Positions 8,060 through 17,063 of a stretch of 64,000 nucleotides of DNA are shown piece after piece; the stretch's first letter is position 1; each line of letters starts with the position of its first letter. The notes under the pieces were generated by a model. The model was not told the origin of the DNA. It did no database searches and was given only the letters and a program-made list of their open reading frames with translations. This DNA is from JAQBDA01 sp963709875 (GTDB taxonomy: Bacteria > Chloroflexota > Anaerolineae > Anaerolineales > UBA4823): contig CAVPYB010000005.1 in assembly GCA_963709875.1 (NCBI GenBank), forward strand, positions 1-64,000, written 5' to 3'. The position numbers and the translations under genes were made by a program.

Positions 8060-9521
8060 CAAAGCTGCCGGAATGAAGTTCCGGAAGCGTCGAACCTTAC
8101 AAATTGAGCCCATACATCGCTTCAAGACACCGAAACCGGCGCTGAAGCGGTCGATTTTCGTCTGTGGGCCAGAATTCCCTTGGGCAAGTGCCTTGTCACC
8201 GACATCTTTTTGCGAAGTTGGCTGGGCAAAGGGTAACTTTGTGGAAAAGGCATGCCTCTCAACATGCGGCGGAAGCGGCCTGGGGTGCGTTTCGGCTGGC
8301 GATCCCAGAAACCAGTCGGAGCCAGGGGAGCGGTAGCCGCCAGGTAGCTGAGGATCGAACCAGCCAACAAGGCTAACTCCGGCAGGCGCTGGATGCTTTC
8401 ATCGGCATGCACGAACTGGCGATGAGCGCCGACCATCTGCTTGGCCGAGAGCGGGATTTGCTCCACCGGCCAGCGATCCTGGTACATGGCTTTCACCGTA
8501 GCCGCTTTCAGGTCGAGCGGTGTCGCCAACAGCCAGGGCGTGGTGTAGGCTGGGTCGTAGATCGCATACACCCGGAAAGTCTTGGCCCCAGGGTCGGGGA
8601 TCACACCCGGCAGGATCAGGTCTTCCCAGATCTCGGCTCGCCTCTCAACGCCATCTTCCGTCCAGGTTTCTACCCGATCCGGGGAGCTGGCGGCGATGGT
8701 TTTGCCCTTGTAGCTGCGCTCCAGCGGGCGGATCTTCTCGCCGTAGACAGGTCTGCGTCCCTTGCCACCATAGGGCAGAGGCTGGTTGCGGCGAGCCGTG
8801 AAGTTGGTAGCCAAACGGAGCAGATAATGCTCCAGCCCGGCATCCTGCACATCGGCCAGCTTGACGCCCGCATCCATCACCGCCACATCGTCAGCAGCCA
8901 AATGGCGGCGTGCCCAGCGCAGCAAGTCCTGCCACAACCGGCTCTCGCGGGGGTCTTTGGGATGCACCCGTTCGAAGGCCAGCGGACATGCCAGGCGTTG
9001 ACCACCGATTTGCCCCACTTCCCCAATCACGCCGAAAATCACCGCCGGAAGCGCCCGGTTGGCAGCCGGATGGTAGTGCTTGCTCGGGCAGTTTCGCAAT
9101 GCCGGACGCCAGAAGGCGGTCACATCCACCGTGATGGCTCGATAGCCTTCGTGGCGATGCACCTGCCAGCCGGGCAGTCCTTCAATCTGCTCTTGCCACA
9201 ATCGCAAGACAACCGCCGTCTGCCAGGCGCCACGCCGGAATGCTGCCCAGGCTCGCCGAGTAGCCTGTTCAGATAGGCCAGTGGCTTGCAGCGCAGGGAA
9301 GAGTGCACCCCGTTGGGGCAGCAAAGCACCGCTGACCAGCATCCATAGGAAATGTAAAAGTGCAAGATTGGTCCCGACGGGGAGACCTTGGGTCAGTGCG
9401 ACCAGGATTTTCATGGTATGATCGATGGCGGTAATGGGCTCACCTCATGGTTGCAAGTTTTGGTCAAAAACAAGCTTACCATGTTTGGGGCCCATTGCCC
9501 CGTTAAGCCGCTCGATCAGTT
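8059..9521. mobile_element. Insertion sequence with DDE transposase (boundaries tentative)
   Basis: The transposase at 8122-9414 on the minus strand is flanked by an 8-base direct repeat AGCGGATA (8051-8058 and 9522-9529) that could be the target duplication, giving an element of about 1.46 kb. Convincing terminal inverted repeats were not found, so the ends are provisional. Confidence 0.5.
8122..9414 (-). CDS. DDE transposase, IS4/IS701-like
   Basis: 430 residues. Candidate catalytic positions: the first Asp in AITVDVTAFWRP, the second in VAVMDAGVKLADV, and the Glu in YQDRWPVEQIPLSAKQM, which follows the Y-x-x-R-W-x-x-E pattern of IS4-type enzymes. The N-terminal region LPVGTNLALLHFLWMLVSGALL is seen in one group of such transposases. 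Length is normal and no frameshift is visible, so the element could be active. The family assignment below the IS4 superfamily is uncertain. Confidence 0.8.
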   Translation of the reverse strand: MKILVALTQGLPVGTNLALLHFLWMLVSGALLPQRGALFPALQATGLSEQATRRAWAAFRRGAWQTAVVLRLWQEQIEGLPGWQVHRHEGYRAITVDVTAFWRPALRNCPSKHYHPAANRALPAVIFGVIGEVGQIGGQRLACPLAFERVHPKDPRESRLWQDLLRWARRHLAADDVAVMDAGVKLADVQDAGLEHYLLRLATNFTARRNQPLPYGGKGRRPVYGEKIRPLERSYKGKTIAASSPDRVETWTEDGVERRAEIWEDLILPGVIPDPGAKTFRVYAIYDPAYTTPWLLATPLDLKAATVKAMYQDRWPVEQIPLSAKQMVGAHRQFVHADESIQRLPELALLAGSILSYLAATAPLAPTGFWDRQPKRTPGRFRRMLRGMPFPQSYPLPSQLRKKMSVTRHLPKGILAHRRKSTASAPVSVS

Positions 9522-9557
9522 AGCGGATAGTAAAGTTTTAATAATCATTTATCTAAG

Positions 9558-11424
9558 ATCCCACTGCAAAAACGACCAGACCAAATTGGTCCAGTATCTA
9601 CCCTCCTCAAAAGCGAGGATTTTAATATAATCAGACCGAAACCATACTGAGGGTCTGAAAGATGTACAAACCTAATAAGCGCCACCTGCAACCGCTCTTG
9701 ATCAGCAACGTTAACGAACTGCCGGAGAAAAAACGCAAACGATTAGCGACCTCCTGGGCCGAGGACTTTTATCGCGACTTCTTCAGCCGGATTGATGAAG
9801 ATGCCTTTGCAGGCTTGTACGTCGATCATCCTTCCCGGCCGAACGTGCCGGTCAACTGGTTGGTGGGGTTGGAGACGCTCAAAGCAGGTTTTGGGTGGAG
9901 CGACGAAGAGCTATATGATCATTTCTGCTTTGATCTGCAGGTGCGTTATGCCTTGGGCATCCATGATCTAAACGAGAGCGACTTTGATCTGCGGACCCTG
10001 TATTACTTCCGCGAGCGACTGAGCCGCTACAACCTGGAACAAGGCACGAACCTGCTGGCCCAAGCCTTTGAGGCCATCACCGATCAGCAATTGACGACCT
10101 TGCAGGTCAAGACGGGCAAACAGCGCATGGACAGCACCCAGATCGCCAGCAACATTCTAGAGATGAGCCGCTTACAGCTCTTGGTGGAAGCGGTGCAGCG
10201 GATGCAGCGCAGCCTCTCGGAAGATGACCAGCAGCGCTATGGGGAAATCTTGGCCCCGTATGTGCAAGGCCACTCAGGGCAGTACGTGTACCGGATCAAA
10301 GGCAAAGAAGCCATGCAGACCCACCTGGAGCAGATCGGAAAGGTGATCTATGATCTTTTGAAAGAACTGCGCCCAGGTTACGCTCAAGAACGGGCCTATC
10401 AGGTGCTGGAGCGTTTCTTTGACGACCATTTCCAGTTGCAGGAGCGGAGGGTATCTCCCAAGCGCAACCAGGAGTTGTCAGCCGACAGTTTACAATCAGT
10501 GGATGACCTGGAAGCCACTTTTCGTCGTAAAGGTTCCAAAGACTACAAAGGTTATGTGGCCAACCTGAGCGAAACCTGCGACCCGGAGAATGAAGTCCAG
10601 TTGATCACCAAAGTACAAGTGGCCCCCAACAACACCAACGACAACAGCCTGTTGTTGGCCGCCTTGCCCGACTTGAAGGACCGCACCGGTTTGGAGACGC
10701 TCTACACGGATGGACCTTATGCCGGTCCCGAGGTCGATCAAGCCCTGCGGCAGCACCAGGTGGAACAGATCCAAACGGGCATCAATGGCAAAATCCTGGA
10801 CCCCAACAAGCTGTATTTAGCCGATTTCGAGATCGAGCAAGATGAGCAGGGCGTTCCCACCCGCATTACCTGCCCCCAGGGACAAACTGTGGCGGTCGAA
10901 CTGAGCCGTCGGGGAGGTAGTTATCAAGCGGATTTCGGCCCGGCCGTCTGTCTGAGCTGTCCCTTTCATCTCGAAGCACGCTGCCCGGCTCAGCCTGGGA
11001 AGAAGCGGGCCTCCTTCCGCTTGAGATTTACGCCCAAACAGATGGCTGTGTCCCAACGACGACGCAAAATGCGGCAGAGCAAGCAGGATGGCAAGAACCC
11101 CAGAGCTGCCATCGAAGGCACGGTCCGAGAAGTCAAACATCCTTTCCCGGCTGGCAAGTTGCCAGTCCGAGGTCTCTTCCGCATGACTTGCTTGATGGTC
11201 TCATCGGCCGCCATGACCAACGTGCGCCGCATTCACCATTATTGGGAAGAGCAAAGAAAGCTAGCAAGACAGAAAATGGGTGCTGAACAGGGTCCGAATG
11301 CCAACCCCCAACACCAAGACCTTTCTTTTGCCTCTTTTCTGAAGGCATTGTTGACCTGCCGGAGAGCGTTTTCCGCACGTCCGAATGCCTATTTCGGTTT
11401 TTAAAGTGCTGTTATTGCAGTGCG
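9558..11424 (+). mobile_element. IS1182-family insertion sequence with 14-bp target duplication
   Basis: The element is bordered by a perfect 14-bp direct repeat ATCATTTATCTAAG (9544-9557 and 11425-11438). Its ends carry a short inverted repeat: CACTGCAAAAAC at the left, and CACTGCAATAAC when the right end is read in reverse. Length about 1.87 kb with one transposase gene. It sits immediately beside the other IS, so the two are adjacent or nested insertions in one host locus. Confidence 0.85.
9662..11404 (+). CDS. IS1182-family transposase
   Basis: 580 residues. N-terminal DUF772-type region (FFSRIDEDAFAGLYVDHPSR, VNWLVGLETLKAGFGWSDE, LGIHDLNESDFDLRTLYYFR), a coiled middle, then the catalytic domain with LETLYTDGPYAGPEVD and a C-terminal zinc-like knuckle (CLSCPFHLEARCPA) followed by RRRKMRQSKQDGKNPRAAIEG, which is a hallmark of IS1182 enzymes and holds the last acidic catalytic residue. 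The frame is intact. The start ATG is followed by a normal MYKPNKRHLQ opening. Confidence 0.9.
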   Translation: MYKPNKRHLQPLLISNVNELPEKKRKRLATSWAEDFYRDFFSRIDEDAFAGLYVDHPSRPNVPVNWLVGLETLKAGFGWSDEELYDHFCFDLQVRYALGIHDLNESDFDLRTLYYFRERLSRYNLEQGTNLLAQAFEAITDQQLTTLQVKTGKQRMDSTQIASNILEMSRLQLLVEAVQRMQRSLSEDDQQRYGEILAPYVQGHSGQYVYRIKGKEAMQTHLEQIGKVIYDLLKELRPGYAQERAYQVLERFFDDHFQLQERRVSPKRNQELSADSLQSVDDLEATFRRKGSKDYKGYVANLSETCDPENEVQLITKVQVAPNNTNDNSLLLAALPDLKDRTGLETLYTDGPYAGPEVDQALRQHQVEQIQTGINGKILDPNKLYLADFEIEQDEQGVPTRITCPQGQTVAVELSRRGGSYQADFGPAVCLSCPFHLEARCPAQPGKKRASFRLRFTPKQMAVSQRRRKMRQSKQDGKNPRAAIEGTVREVKHPFPAGKLPVRGLFRMTCLMVSSAAMTNVRRIHHYWEEQRKLARQKMGAEQGPNANPQHQDLSFASFLKALLTCRRAFSARPNAYFGF

Positions 11425-11438
11425 ATCATTTATCTAAG

Positions 11439-11795
11439 AAAGAATCTTTATTGAGAGGCGATGATGTTCAAAAAAATGAACACTCAACGATATCGACCGA
11501 CCCGGTCAGCCTGTACCGTGAGCTGACCCACCTGACCCCCAACCGTGCCCAGCGAGAGCTTATCGATGATGATGTCAGCGACCTTGACGCCTGGCGCTCT
11601 GCCGTCCAGCACTGGCTGGGTCACGGCTGGAACCCGCGCAACATCCCCGGCATGCTCGATCTGTACCAGCGCGGCGGACCACCCGGCTGCCGCTACTGCA
11701 GCAAAGCCTCCCTGGCGGCAAATAGGACGCCTTTGGAGGAGGCGTTCGCCATCCTGGACCGCATCGCCAGTGAGGAGCCGGATGGCGAGCCATAA
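11439..11795 (+). pseudogene. Orphaned C-terminal fragment of the replication-type HTH protein
   Basis: The frame reads out of the IS1182 right end into host sequence: LYRELTHLTPNRAQRELIDDDVSD, then WLGHGWNPRNIPGMLDLYQRGG and a CRYCSKASL stretch. This resembles the C-terminal half of phage-type replication proteins. There is no ATG of its own with a ribosome binding site. Together with 7676-8059 it probably formed one gene. Two stop codons (TAG TAA at 9528-9533) in the DNA left between the IS elements show that simple removal of both elements would not fully restore the frame. Confidence 0.55.
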
Positions 11796-12237
11796 GGAGC
11801 TCGCTTCAGTTTTGAAGGTTCTGGTCAGTGCTTACCCGGACAAGATGCTGCCCGAAGAGACATACCAGCTTTACGTCATTGAGCTGGGCGACCTGCCCGC
11901 CGACCTGCTGCGCCTCGCCGTGCACGAGCATATCCAGAAATCCCCCTGGTTCCCGCGCATCGCCGACCTGCGCCGCATCGCCGCCCGCGAGAATGGCAGC
12001 GCCGGCGATGAGCAACCGCTCGACCCGCGCGCCCTGTATGCCGCCGAGCGTGACCTGCTGGCTGCCTTCGCCACCAGCGAAGCCGGCGAAGATCTGGATG
12101 AGGACGCCTGGGTCTCTTTGATAAACGCCTACGAGCTGATCGGATTCGATGAATGCGCCCAGCGCAGCCGCCAACGCCTTGTGCATTATCGCAAAGTTAT
12201 CGCCTCCGAAAATGATAATCCACCCTCGTACGAATAA
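11782..12237 (+). CDS. Helicase-loader-like protein (G39P-type N-terminus)
   Basis: 151 residues starting at ATG 11782, which overlaps the end of the preceding frame by 14 bases. The first half (ELASVLKVLVSAYPDKMLPEETYQLYVIELGDLPADLLRLAVHEHIQKSPWFPRIADLR) matches the pattern of phage helicase loaders and inhibitors of the G39P group: alpha-helical with the closing FPRIADLR motif. The C-terminal half is acidic and helical. The overlap implies translational coupling with the upstream replication-type protein. Function by analogy only. Confidence 0.5.
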   Translation: MASHKELASVLKVLVSAYPDKMLPEETYQLYVIELGDLPADLLRLAVHEHIQKSPWFPRIADLRRIAARENGSAGDEQPLDPRALYAAERDLLAAFATSEAGEDLDEDAWVSLINAYELIGFDECAQRSRQRLVHYRKVIASENDNPPSYE

Positions 12238-12377
12238 CGCCTGTTATCAGGTCTACTGCACGCCGCACGCCGTACATCGGACGTAAGGGTGAGCCTTAGC
12301 CCCACCCCTCCCCAAGATTCCCTGATTCCCTTGTTGCCTGTTTACCTAATTACTAAATCCCAATTCTCTCCTCTCCC

Positions 12378-12410
12378 AAATTAAAATAAAAGGCAGCCGC
12401 TAGGCTGCCT
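12378..12410 (-). terminator. Terminator for the 71-residue minus-strand gene
   Basis: Stem AGGCAGCC / GGCTGCCT with a TAGC loop, followed on the minus strand by TTTATTTTAATTT. It lies about 20 bases after the stop codon at 12431. Confidence 0.85.
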
Positions 12411-12430
12411 CAATCCGGTTGTCCCCCTGC

Positions 12431-12646
12431 TTACCGGATTGTGTCAAGACGGTAGTTGAGCTCGTCACGCACCCTGGTAAACACCGGCTGCAATGCTTCC
12501 GGGCGGGAGGTGTAATTGGCTTCCTTCTCCAGCCGCCGCAGAAGCAGGATCAGGTAAGGCTCCCAGTTGCTCGGGTCGGGTTCTTCGTCTGCCAGGTCGC
12601 TGGCGAAGTCGATCGCCAGGCATCTTGCTCTAAGTGATTCGCTCAT
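12431..12646 (-). CDS. Small hypothetical protein (71 residues)
   Basis: Acidic, helical, starting MSESLRARCLAIDFASDLAD and ending ELNYRLDTIR. A GGAG ribosome binding site precedes the ATG and a good terminator follows the stop, so it is probably real. I do not recognise the family. It faces the replication-type remnant and may belong to the same mobile-derived locus. Confidence 0.6.
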   Translation of the reverse strand: MSESLRARCLAIDFASDLADEEPDPSNWEPYLILLLRRLEKEANYTSRPEALQPVFTRVRDELNYRLDTIR

Positions 12647-12785
12647 CGGTCATACTCCATTTCTGGTCTCTTGCTGGGATAAACGCTGAGGCTGCAGGGG
12701 TGTTACATGCTGAAACGGTCTGTATGACTGACCTAAATAGAATGCAAGGTTTACTGGTCTATTCGTCTGCTGCACCGCTCACTTT

Positions 12786-12812
12786 GTAGGACAATTTGCC
12801 AAATTATCCTAC
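12786..12812. repeat. Palindrome containing GTAGGACAATTTGCC
   Basis: GTAGGA ... ATTT ... AAAT ... TCCTAC forms a near-perfect palindrome upstream of the antiporter gene. The same 15-base word begins a shorter palindrome at 51511-51529, upstream of another gene. Confidence 0.6.
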
Positions 12813-12897
12813 CGGCTGCATGGATGAATTCTAGGTATTGCGTATATTCACAGATTCCCATAGAATTAACCGAGGCTGGATTTCAAGGGAGATGTAC

Positions 12898-14187
12898 ATG
12901 GATTTTGGATTGGCTTTCTTGATGGCGGTAGTGGTGATCTACGGAGCGCTCAGCCTGCGTCTGGGCAGGTTCTTGGTCACCGCTCCGATGGTCTTCGTGC
13001 TGCTCGGGACGCTGGTCGGGAGGTACGGTCTGGGTCTGCTGGTTTTACCGCTGTCGTCGGAGACGGTCAAACTGCTGAGTGAGGTCACGCTGGCGCTGCT
13101 GCTGTTTGCGGACGCCTCTACACTGCACTTCAATAAGATCAAAGCTGATGCGTCCCTGCCGGCGCGCTTGCTGCTGGTCGGCATGCCGCTGACAGTCGGC
13201 CTGGGTGCCTTGCTGGCATACCTGCTGCACCCCGTTTTCGATCTGGGATTGGCGCTGCTTGTGGGTGCCATCCTGGCTCCTACCGATGCTGCGCTGGGGC
13301 TGGCGATCTTCAACAACCCGCTGGTGCCGGTGCGCATCCGCCGGGCGCTGAACGTGGAGAGCGGGTTGAACGATGGCATCGCCACCCCACTGGTGGCCCT
13401 GTTCATCGCCCTGAGCATCGGCGAGTACGAGAGTGCGGAAGCTTTCTGGCTGATGGGGGCTCTCTCCGAGCTCGCTATCGGCGTGGGGGTTGGGGTGGCG
13501 GTGGGTATTGCCGGCGGGTGGCTTTACAGCCAATCAGCTCGCAAGGGCTGGTCTTCTTCCGCCAGCCAGCAGGTCGGCAATCTCGCCCTGGCGCTGCTGG
13601 CATTCTTCGGGTCGCACTGGCTAGGCGGGAATGGGTTCATCGCTGCATTTATTGGGGGCATCTGCTTCGGTTATTTCAGCCGCCACCACCTGCACGCAGT
13701 GACCGAATATACGGAAGTCACCGGCACCATGTTCTCGTTCATCGTCTGGGGAATCTTCGGCTCCACGCTGGTCATCCCCTTGCTGCTGGATTTCTCGGCA
13801 CGGGCGTTCATCTATGCTCTGATGAGCCTGACGGTCGTGCGCATGCTGCCGGTAGCCATCGCTCTAATCCGGCGCGGCTTGCGGGCAGATACGCGTCTTC
13901 TCATGGGCTGGTTCGGGCCACGCGGGCTGGCTTCGGTGGTATTCCTGCTGATGGCCATCCAGGGTGCCGAGCATGTGGGTCTTGAGCTGGAGAGCAATAT
14001 GTTCACATCCATGGTGGCCTGGACGATCCTGCTGAGCGTGTTCCTGCACGGCATCAGTGCGCTGCCGCTGGCGGGCTGGTACAGCAAGCGCCTGGAATCC
14101 GCCCCGCCGGAGGCACCCGAGCTGGTGGAGGTGGATGAGCTGTCGACCCGCTGGGGAAAGCATTACACTCCGTCCCAGCAAGGGTGA
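12898..14187 (+). CDS. Na+/H+ antiporter, CPA1/CPA2-type cation:proton exchanger
   Basis: 429 residues, with about twelve hydrophobic segments. Typical antiporter features: an early GLAFLMAVVVIYGAL helix, LLFADASTL, GAILAPTDAALGLAI (the conserved TDA motif of the NhaP/GerN group), NVESGLNDGIATPL (the ND signature for proton coupling) and a late GWFGPRGLASVVF motif. It should exchange Na+ or K+ for H+ across the inner membrane. The ATG at 12898 is chosen because AAGGGAG (12885-12891) is 6 bases away, while the ATG at 12892 abuts it. A palindrome lies about 90 bases upstream. Confidence 0.9.
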   Translation: MDFGLAFLMAVVVIYGALSLRLGRFLVTAPMVFVLLGTLVGRYGLGLLVLPLSSETVKLLSEVTLALLLFADASTLHFNKIKADASLPARLLLVGMPLTVGLGALLAYLLHPVFDLGLALLVGAILAPTDAALGLAIFNNPLVPVRIRRALNVESGLNDGIATPLVALFIALSIGEYESAEAFWLMGALSELAIGVGVGVAVGIAGGWLYSQSARKGWSSSASQQVGNLALALLAFFGSHWLGGNGFIAAFIGGICFGYFSRHHLHAVTEYTEVTGTMFSFIVWGIFGSTLVIPLLLDFSARAFIYALMSLTVVRMLPVAIALIRRGLRADTRLLMGWFGPRGLASVVFLLMAIQGAEHVGLELESNMFTSMVAWTILLSVFLHGISALPLAGWYSKRLESAPPEAPELVEVDELSTRWGKHYTPSQQG

Positions 14188-14198
14188 GTATTTAAAGT

Positions 14199-14238
14199 TA
14201 GAAGTTACGCAGTTCAAGAGGGAATCTGGGGTGTTTTG
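14199..14238. repeat. Partial copy of the ACTTACGCACT/GTGAACTGCGTAACTTC repeat
   Basis: TAGAAGTTACGCAGTTCAAG followed by GGGGTGTTTTG matches the reverse complement of one arm plus the loop-side arm of the full palindrome at 16811-16896. Confidence 0.65.
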
Positions 14239-14326
14239 TAACGATGTAACACTTTCGATTACGGTATATACCATTATTATCCGTAAAATCCGTGTACAAA
14301 AAATCATTAATTTACGGAGGTAACCA

Positions 14327-15019
14327 ATGGCACAAACACAAGCAGTCGCAGCGCCGATGAGCGCTGTGCGTCTCAACCGCTTCCTGGCGGGTGTGTATTT
14401 GATCATGGCTTCGGGGATGGCGATCACCGCCCTGGTCTCCACTTCGGTGAGCAGCAACCAGGCGCTAGTTCTACGCATAGCCACGAGTCCCTGGCTCGCG
14501 TTCGGGTTGTTCATCATCCAGATGGTGGTCGTGGTGACACTGTCTGCGGCGGTGATGCGTCTCGCTCCGGGTGTGGCATTCCTGCTGTTCCTGGGCTACT
14601 CGGCATTGACCGGAATCACCATTTCGTGGATCTTCATCTACTACAGCAGCAGCACTATCGCTTATACGTTCTGGGTAACGGCGGGCATGTTCCTGTTCAG
14701 CAGCCTGGTCGGTTTCTTCATCAAGCGCGATCTGAGCGGCGTCGGCATGTTCCTGCTGCTGGCGATTATGGGCTGGATATTCGCCGGCTTTTTTATCTGG
14801 CTGCTCCCCTCTTCACCGGGGCTGAACCAGGCAATGAACTTCACCGGTATCCTGCTATTTGCCGCGCTGACGGTCTGGGATACCCAGCGACTGAAGGTGC
14901 TCGCCGGCAAGCTGGAGGGCAAGCAGGGTATGGGCGGCATCATGGTGCTCGGCGCGCTGGCGCTGTACCTGGATTTCATCAACCTGTTCTTGCTGCTGCT
15001 GCGCAGCTCCAGGAGGTAG
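14327..15019 (+). CDS. Bax inhibitor-1/YccA-family membrane protein
   Basis: 230 residues with seven hydrophobic segments. Family marks: the N-terminal VRLNRFLAGVYLIMASGMAITALVS, the middle GYSALTGITISWIFIYYS, and the C-terminal YLDFINLFLLLLR preceded by LTVWDTQRLK. The acidic residues in WDTQ and LDFIN correspond to those of the pH-sensitive pore in this family, which leaks Ca2+ in the structurally studied bacterial member. A GGAGG site lies 6 bases before the ATG. It stands alone between an antiporter and a convergent gene. Confidence 0.9.
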   Translation: MAQTQAVAAPMSAVRLNRFLAGVYLIMASGMAITALVSTSVSSNQALVLRIATSPWLAFGLFIIQMVVVVTLSAAVMRLAPGVAFLLFLGYSALTGITISWIFIYYSSSTIAYTFWVTAGMFLFSSLVGFFIKRDLSGVGMFLLLAIMGWIFAGFFIWLLPSSPGLNQAMNFTGILLFAALTVWDTQRLKVLAGKLEGKQGMGGIMVLGALALYLDFINLFLLLLRSSRR

Positions 15020-15036
15020 CAGCCACTCGGGAATGC

Positions 15037-16741
15037 TTACTGCCCCTCGTCCAGGCTCAACTCCAAAACAAACGCCTGCGGATCACCTGCTCGGTTGGAC
15101 ACGAATGCAATCCGCTCTCCATCCTGTGACCATTGCGGGGTGAGATCGTACTGCCAGCCACTTGGCGGGGAGGGGTTTTCGAATACGGGTGCCAGCAGGC
15201 GGACTGCCTGCCAGTTGGCGGTGTCGAAAAGCCACAGGGATAACCCCTCGTATTCTGGGGGGTCGTCCCACTTCCAGTAGGCGAGGTACCTGCCATCCGG
15301 TGACCAGGCAGGCTGCGATCCCAAAGATTTCGAGCTCCCTGGCGCTCCCGTCTTCCGCATTGACCAGGATCAACGAAACACCAAATTCTTTCGAGATGAA
15401 CTGTGGGTCGACAGGCGACCAGGTGATGTTGCTTTTACCCGGCCGCCCCCGTCTCAACGCGATGATCTCGCCGGTATTAAAGTTGACCAGGTGTTCATCA
15501 CCCGAATGTGTCCAGAATACGGCGTTAGCGCCGTCGGGCGAGGCAGAGGCGCCGGCACTTGGACCTCCCTTCAGCGGTGCCGATAACCCCGGTGGACGTT
15601 TCGCTCCGCCAGCATCGTCAGGCAGAAGCAGGCCGGCATTGCCGTCCAGATCGACCAGCCAGACATTGGGCGTACCCCTTATGGCTGCTAGCACTTCGCT
15701 GCTTGCGGCGACCCATTCTGGCGGGGAAAGGCACACCCCCGAACCGGGCACCGGGTTGAGGTCTGCCTGGCTGGTTTTACCACCTGACAGGTCGATGATC
15801 CATAATGAGCCATACTCACTCAGCAAGCTGATCTTGCTGGAGTCCTGCGACCAGACCGGCGTTCCGTAACCTGCATCTTCCACTAATAATTCGTCCTGCC
15901 CAGAAGCACTGCTGCGCAGCCACAGATCGTAGACGACACGGTTGCCCATCACCCGTCCCGAGAGAAACGCAATACGCTCACCATCCGGTGAGTAGCGCAG
16001 GGTATAGATACCTTCGGCGGTTGGGGGTACGCCCTGCTGCTGGCTTGTGCCATCGCGGGCGTCGGCAATCCAGAGCTGCCGGTCTTTTAAATACGCATAT
16101 CGCCGTCCATCGGGCGACCAATCGGTATGCCTGAGACAGTATGAAGTATCCTCGATGAGGGTGCTCCAGGCATTATTGGAGGCAATATCAACGATGAGTG
16201 GGAAGGTCAGCGTATAGCCTAGATGGTCCGGTTTGCCGGTGATCACGTGAAGTACGAGCTGCCTGCCGCCAGGCGCCCATTCCAGCCGCTGCACGCCGAG
16301 CGGCGCCTGGCTGAGTTGGTACAGATTGAAACCATCGCCTGTCTGGACCTGCTCCCAGGCGAGCATGGAATTCAGGTCGGCTGGCTGAAGGCTGCTGGCA
16401 AGTAAGGGGATATAGTCAGTGGGGGTAGGAAGCGGTGTTAAGGTTGGGATTGCTGAGGGGCGAGATGTGGGACCGGGATCAGGATCAGGTGTGATCTTGG
16501 GAGGCGATTGTGTCCAGGGGTATGGGTACGGGTTCCATGGCTCCGCCGGGCGTGGAAAAGGATATGGATAAGGGTATGGATGTTGGTCGTGGGTGGGTGA
16601 GGGCAGGGTTGGGGATGCAGGTGGATTGCTGCCAGGGATTGCAGAACTGGTGGCTTGGATATCTATGAATGTGGTGCAGCCTCCAAGCACCCATAATGGC
16701 AGCCAACAGACCGTAATCATAAACACACGGAAACTACGCAT
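15037..16741 (-). CDS. PD40/TolB-like beta-propeller lipoprotein (one frameshift)
   Basis: Signal peptide with lipobox (WVLGGC, Cys near residue 22), a Pro/Tyr-rich linker with PYPYPYPFP and PYPYPW repeats and TPTPLPTPT, then repeated WSPDG/YSPDGERIAFLS blades typical of TolB-type WD40-like propellers. Near 15310 the homology moves to another frame: after RELEIFG it continues as GSQPAWSPDGRYLAYW and ends at 15037 with a last blade QWSQDGERIAFVSN. So one base is missing or extra. The product should be an outer-face lipoprotein of roughly 567 residues. Whether the shift is real or a sequencing error cannot be told here. Confidence 0.8.
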
Positions 16742-16810
16742 CGTGTTCTTTCTATAAATCTATCTCATACCTGTCCGCGTCTTATGCTCCTGCATTATTA
16801 TAGCTAGAAT

Positions 16811-16896
16811 TTACGCACTTGGGGGAGAGTTCGGGGTGTTTTGGCGGGCACACCCCGTCAAAACACCCCGATCCTCTTGTGAACTGCGTAACTTCT
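16811..16896. repeat. Full copy of the ACTTACGCACT palindromic repeat
   Basis: Left arm TTACGCACTTGGG, inner arm CGGGGTGTTTTG, a short GC-rich centre, then CAAAACACCCCG and the right arm GTGAACTGCGTAACTTC. It folds into one long hairpin of about 85 bases. Relatives: 14199-14238, 17897-17969, about 18019-18037 and 30317-30370. Confidence 0.8.
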
Positions 16897-16963
16897 ACTC
16901 GGCAAATTGGCCGATATTCATCGAACACTTGTGCTATTTTAGGTTTCCTGATATACTCGCCCA

Positions 16964-17002
16964 AAGGAAAAGCGCAGCCGAAACCTCCTCTGCGGCTGCG
17001 CT
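16964..17002 (-). terminator. Terminator of the DUF4013 gene
   Basis: GCGCAGCCG pairs with CGGCTGCGC on the minus strand and is followed by TTTTCCTTT. A second hairpin (CCTGGCACCT/AGGTGTCAGG, 17008-17056) lies between it and the stop codon. Confidence 0.8.
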
Positions 17003-17063
17003 CTACCTGGGCAGGCCTGGCACCTAAGCATCCCGTTTTTAGGATGCCAAGGTGTCAGGTCTT

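Noticed and set aside
8407..9276. Plus-strand ORF of 289 codons across the IS transposase
   Set aside because: Antisense to a complete transposase and without any family pattern.
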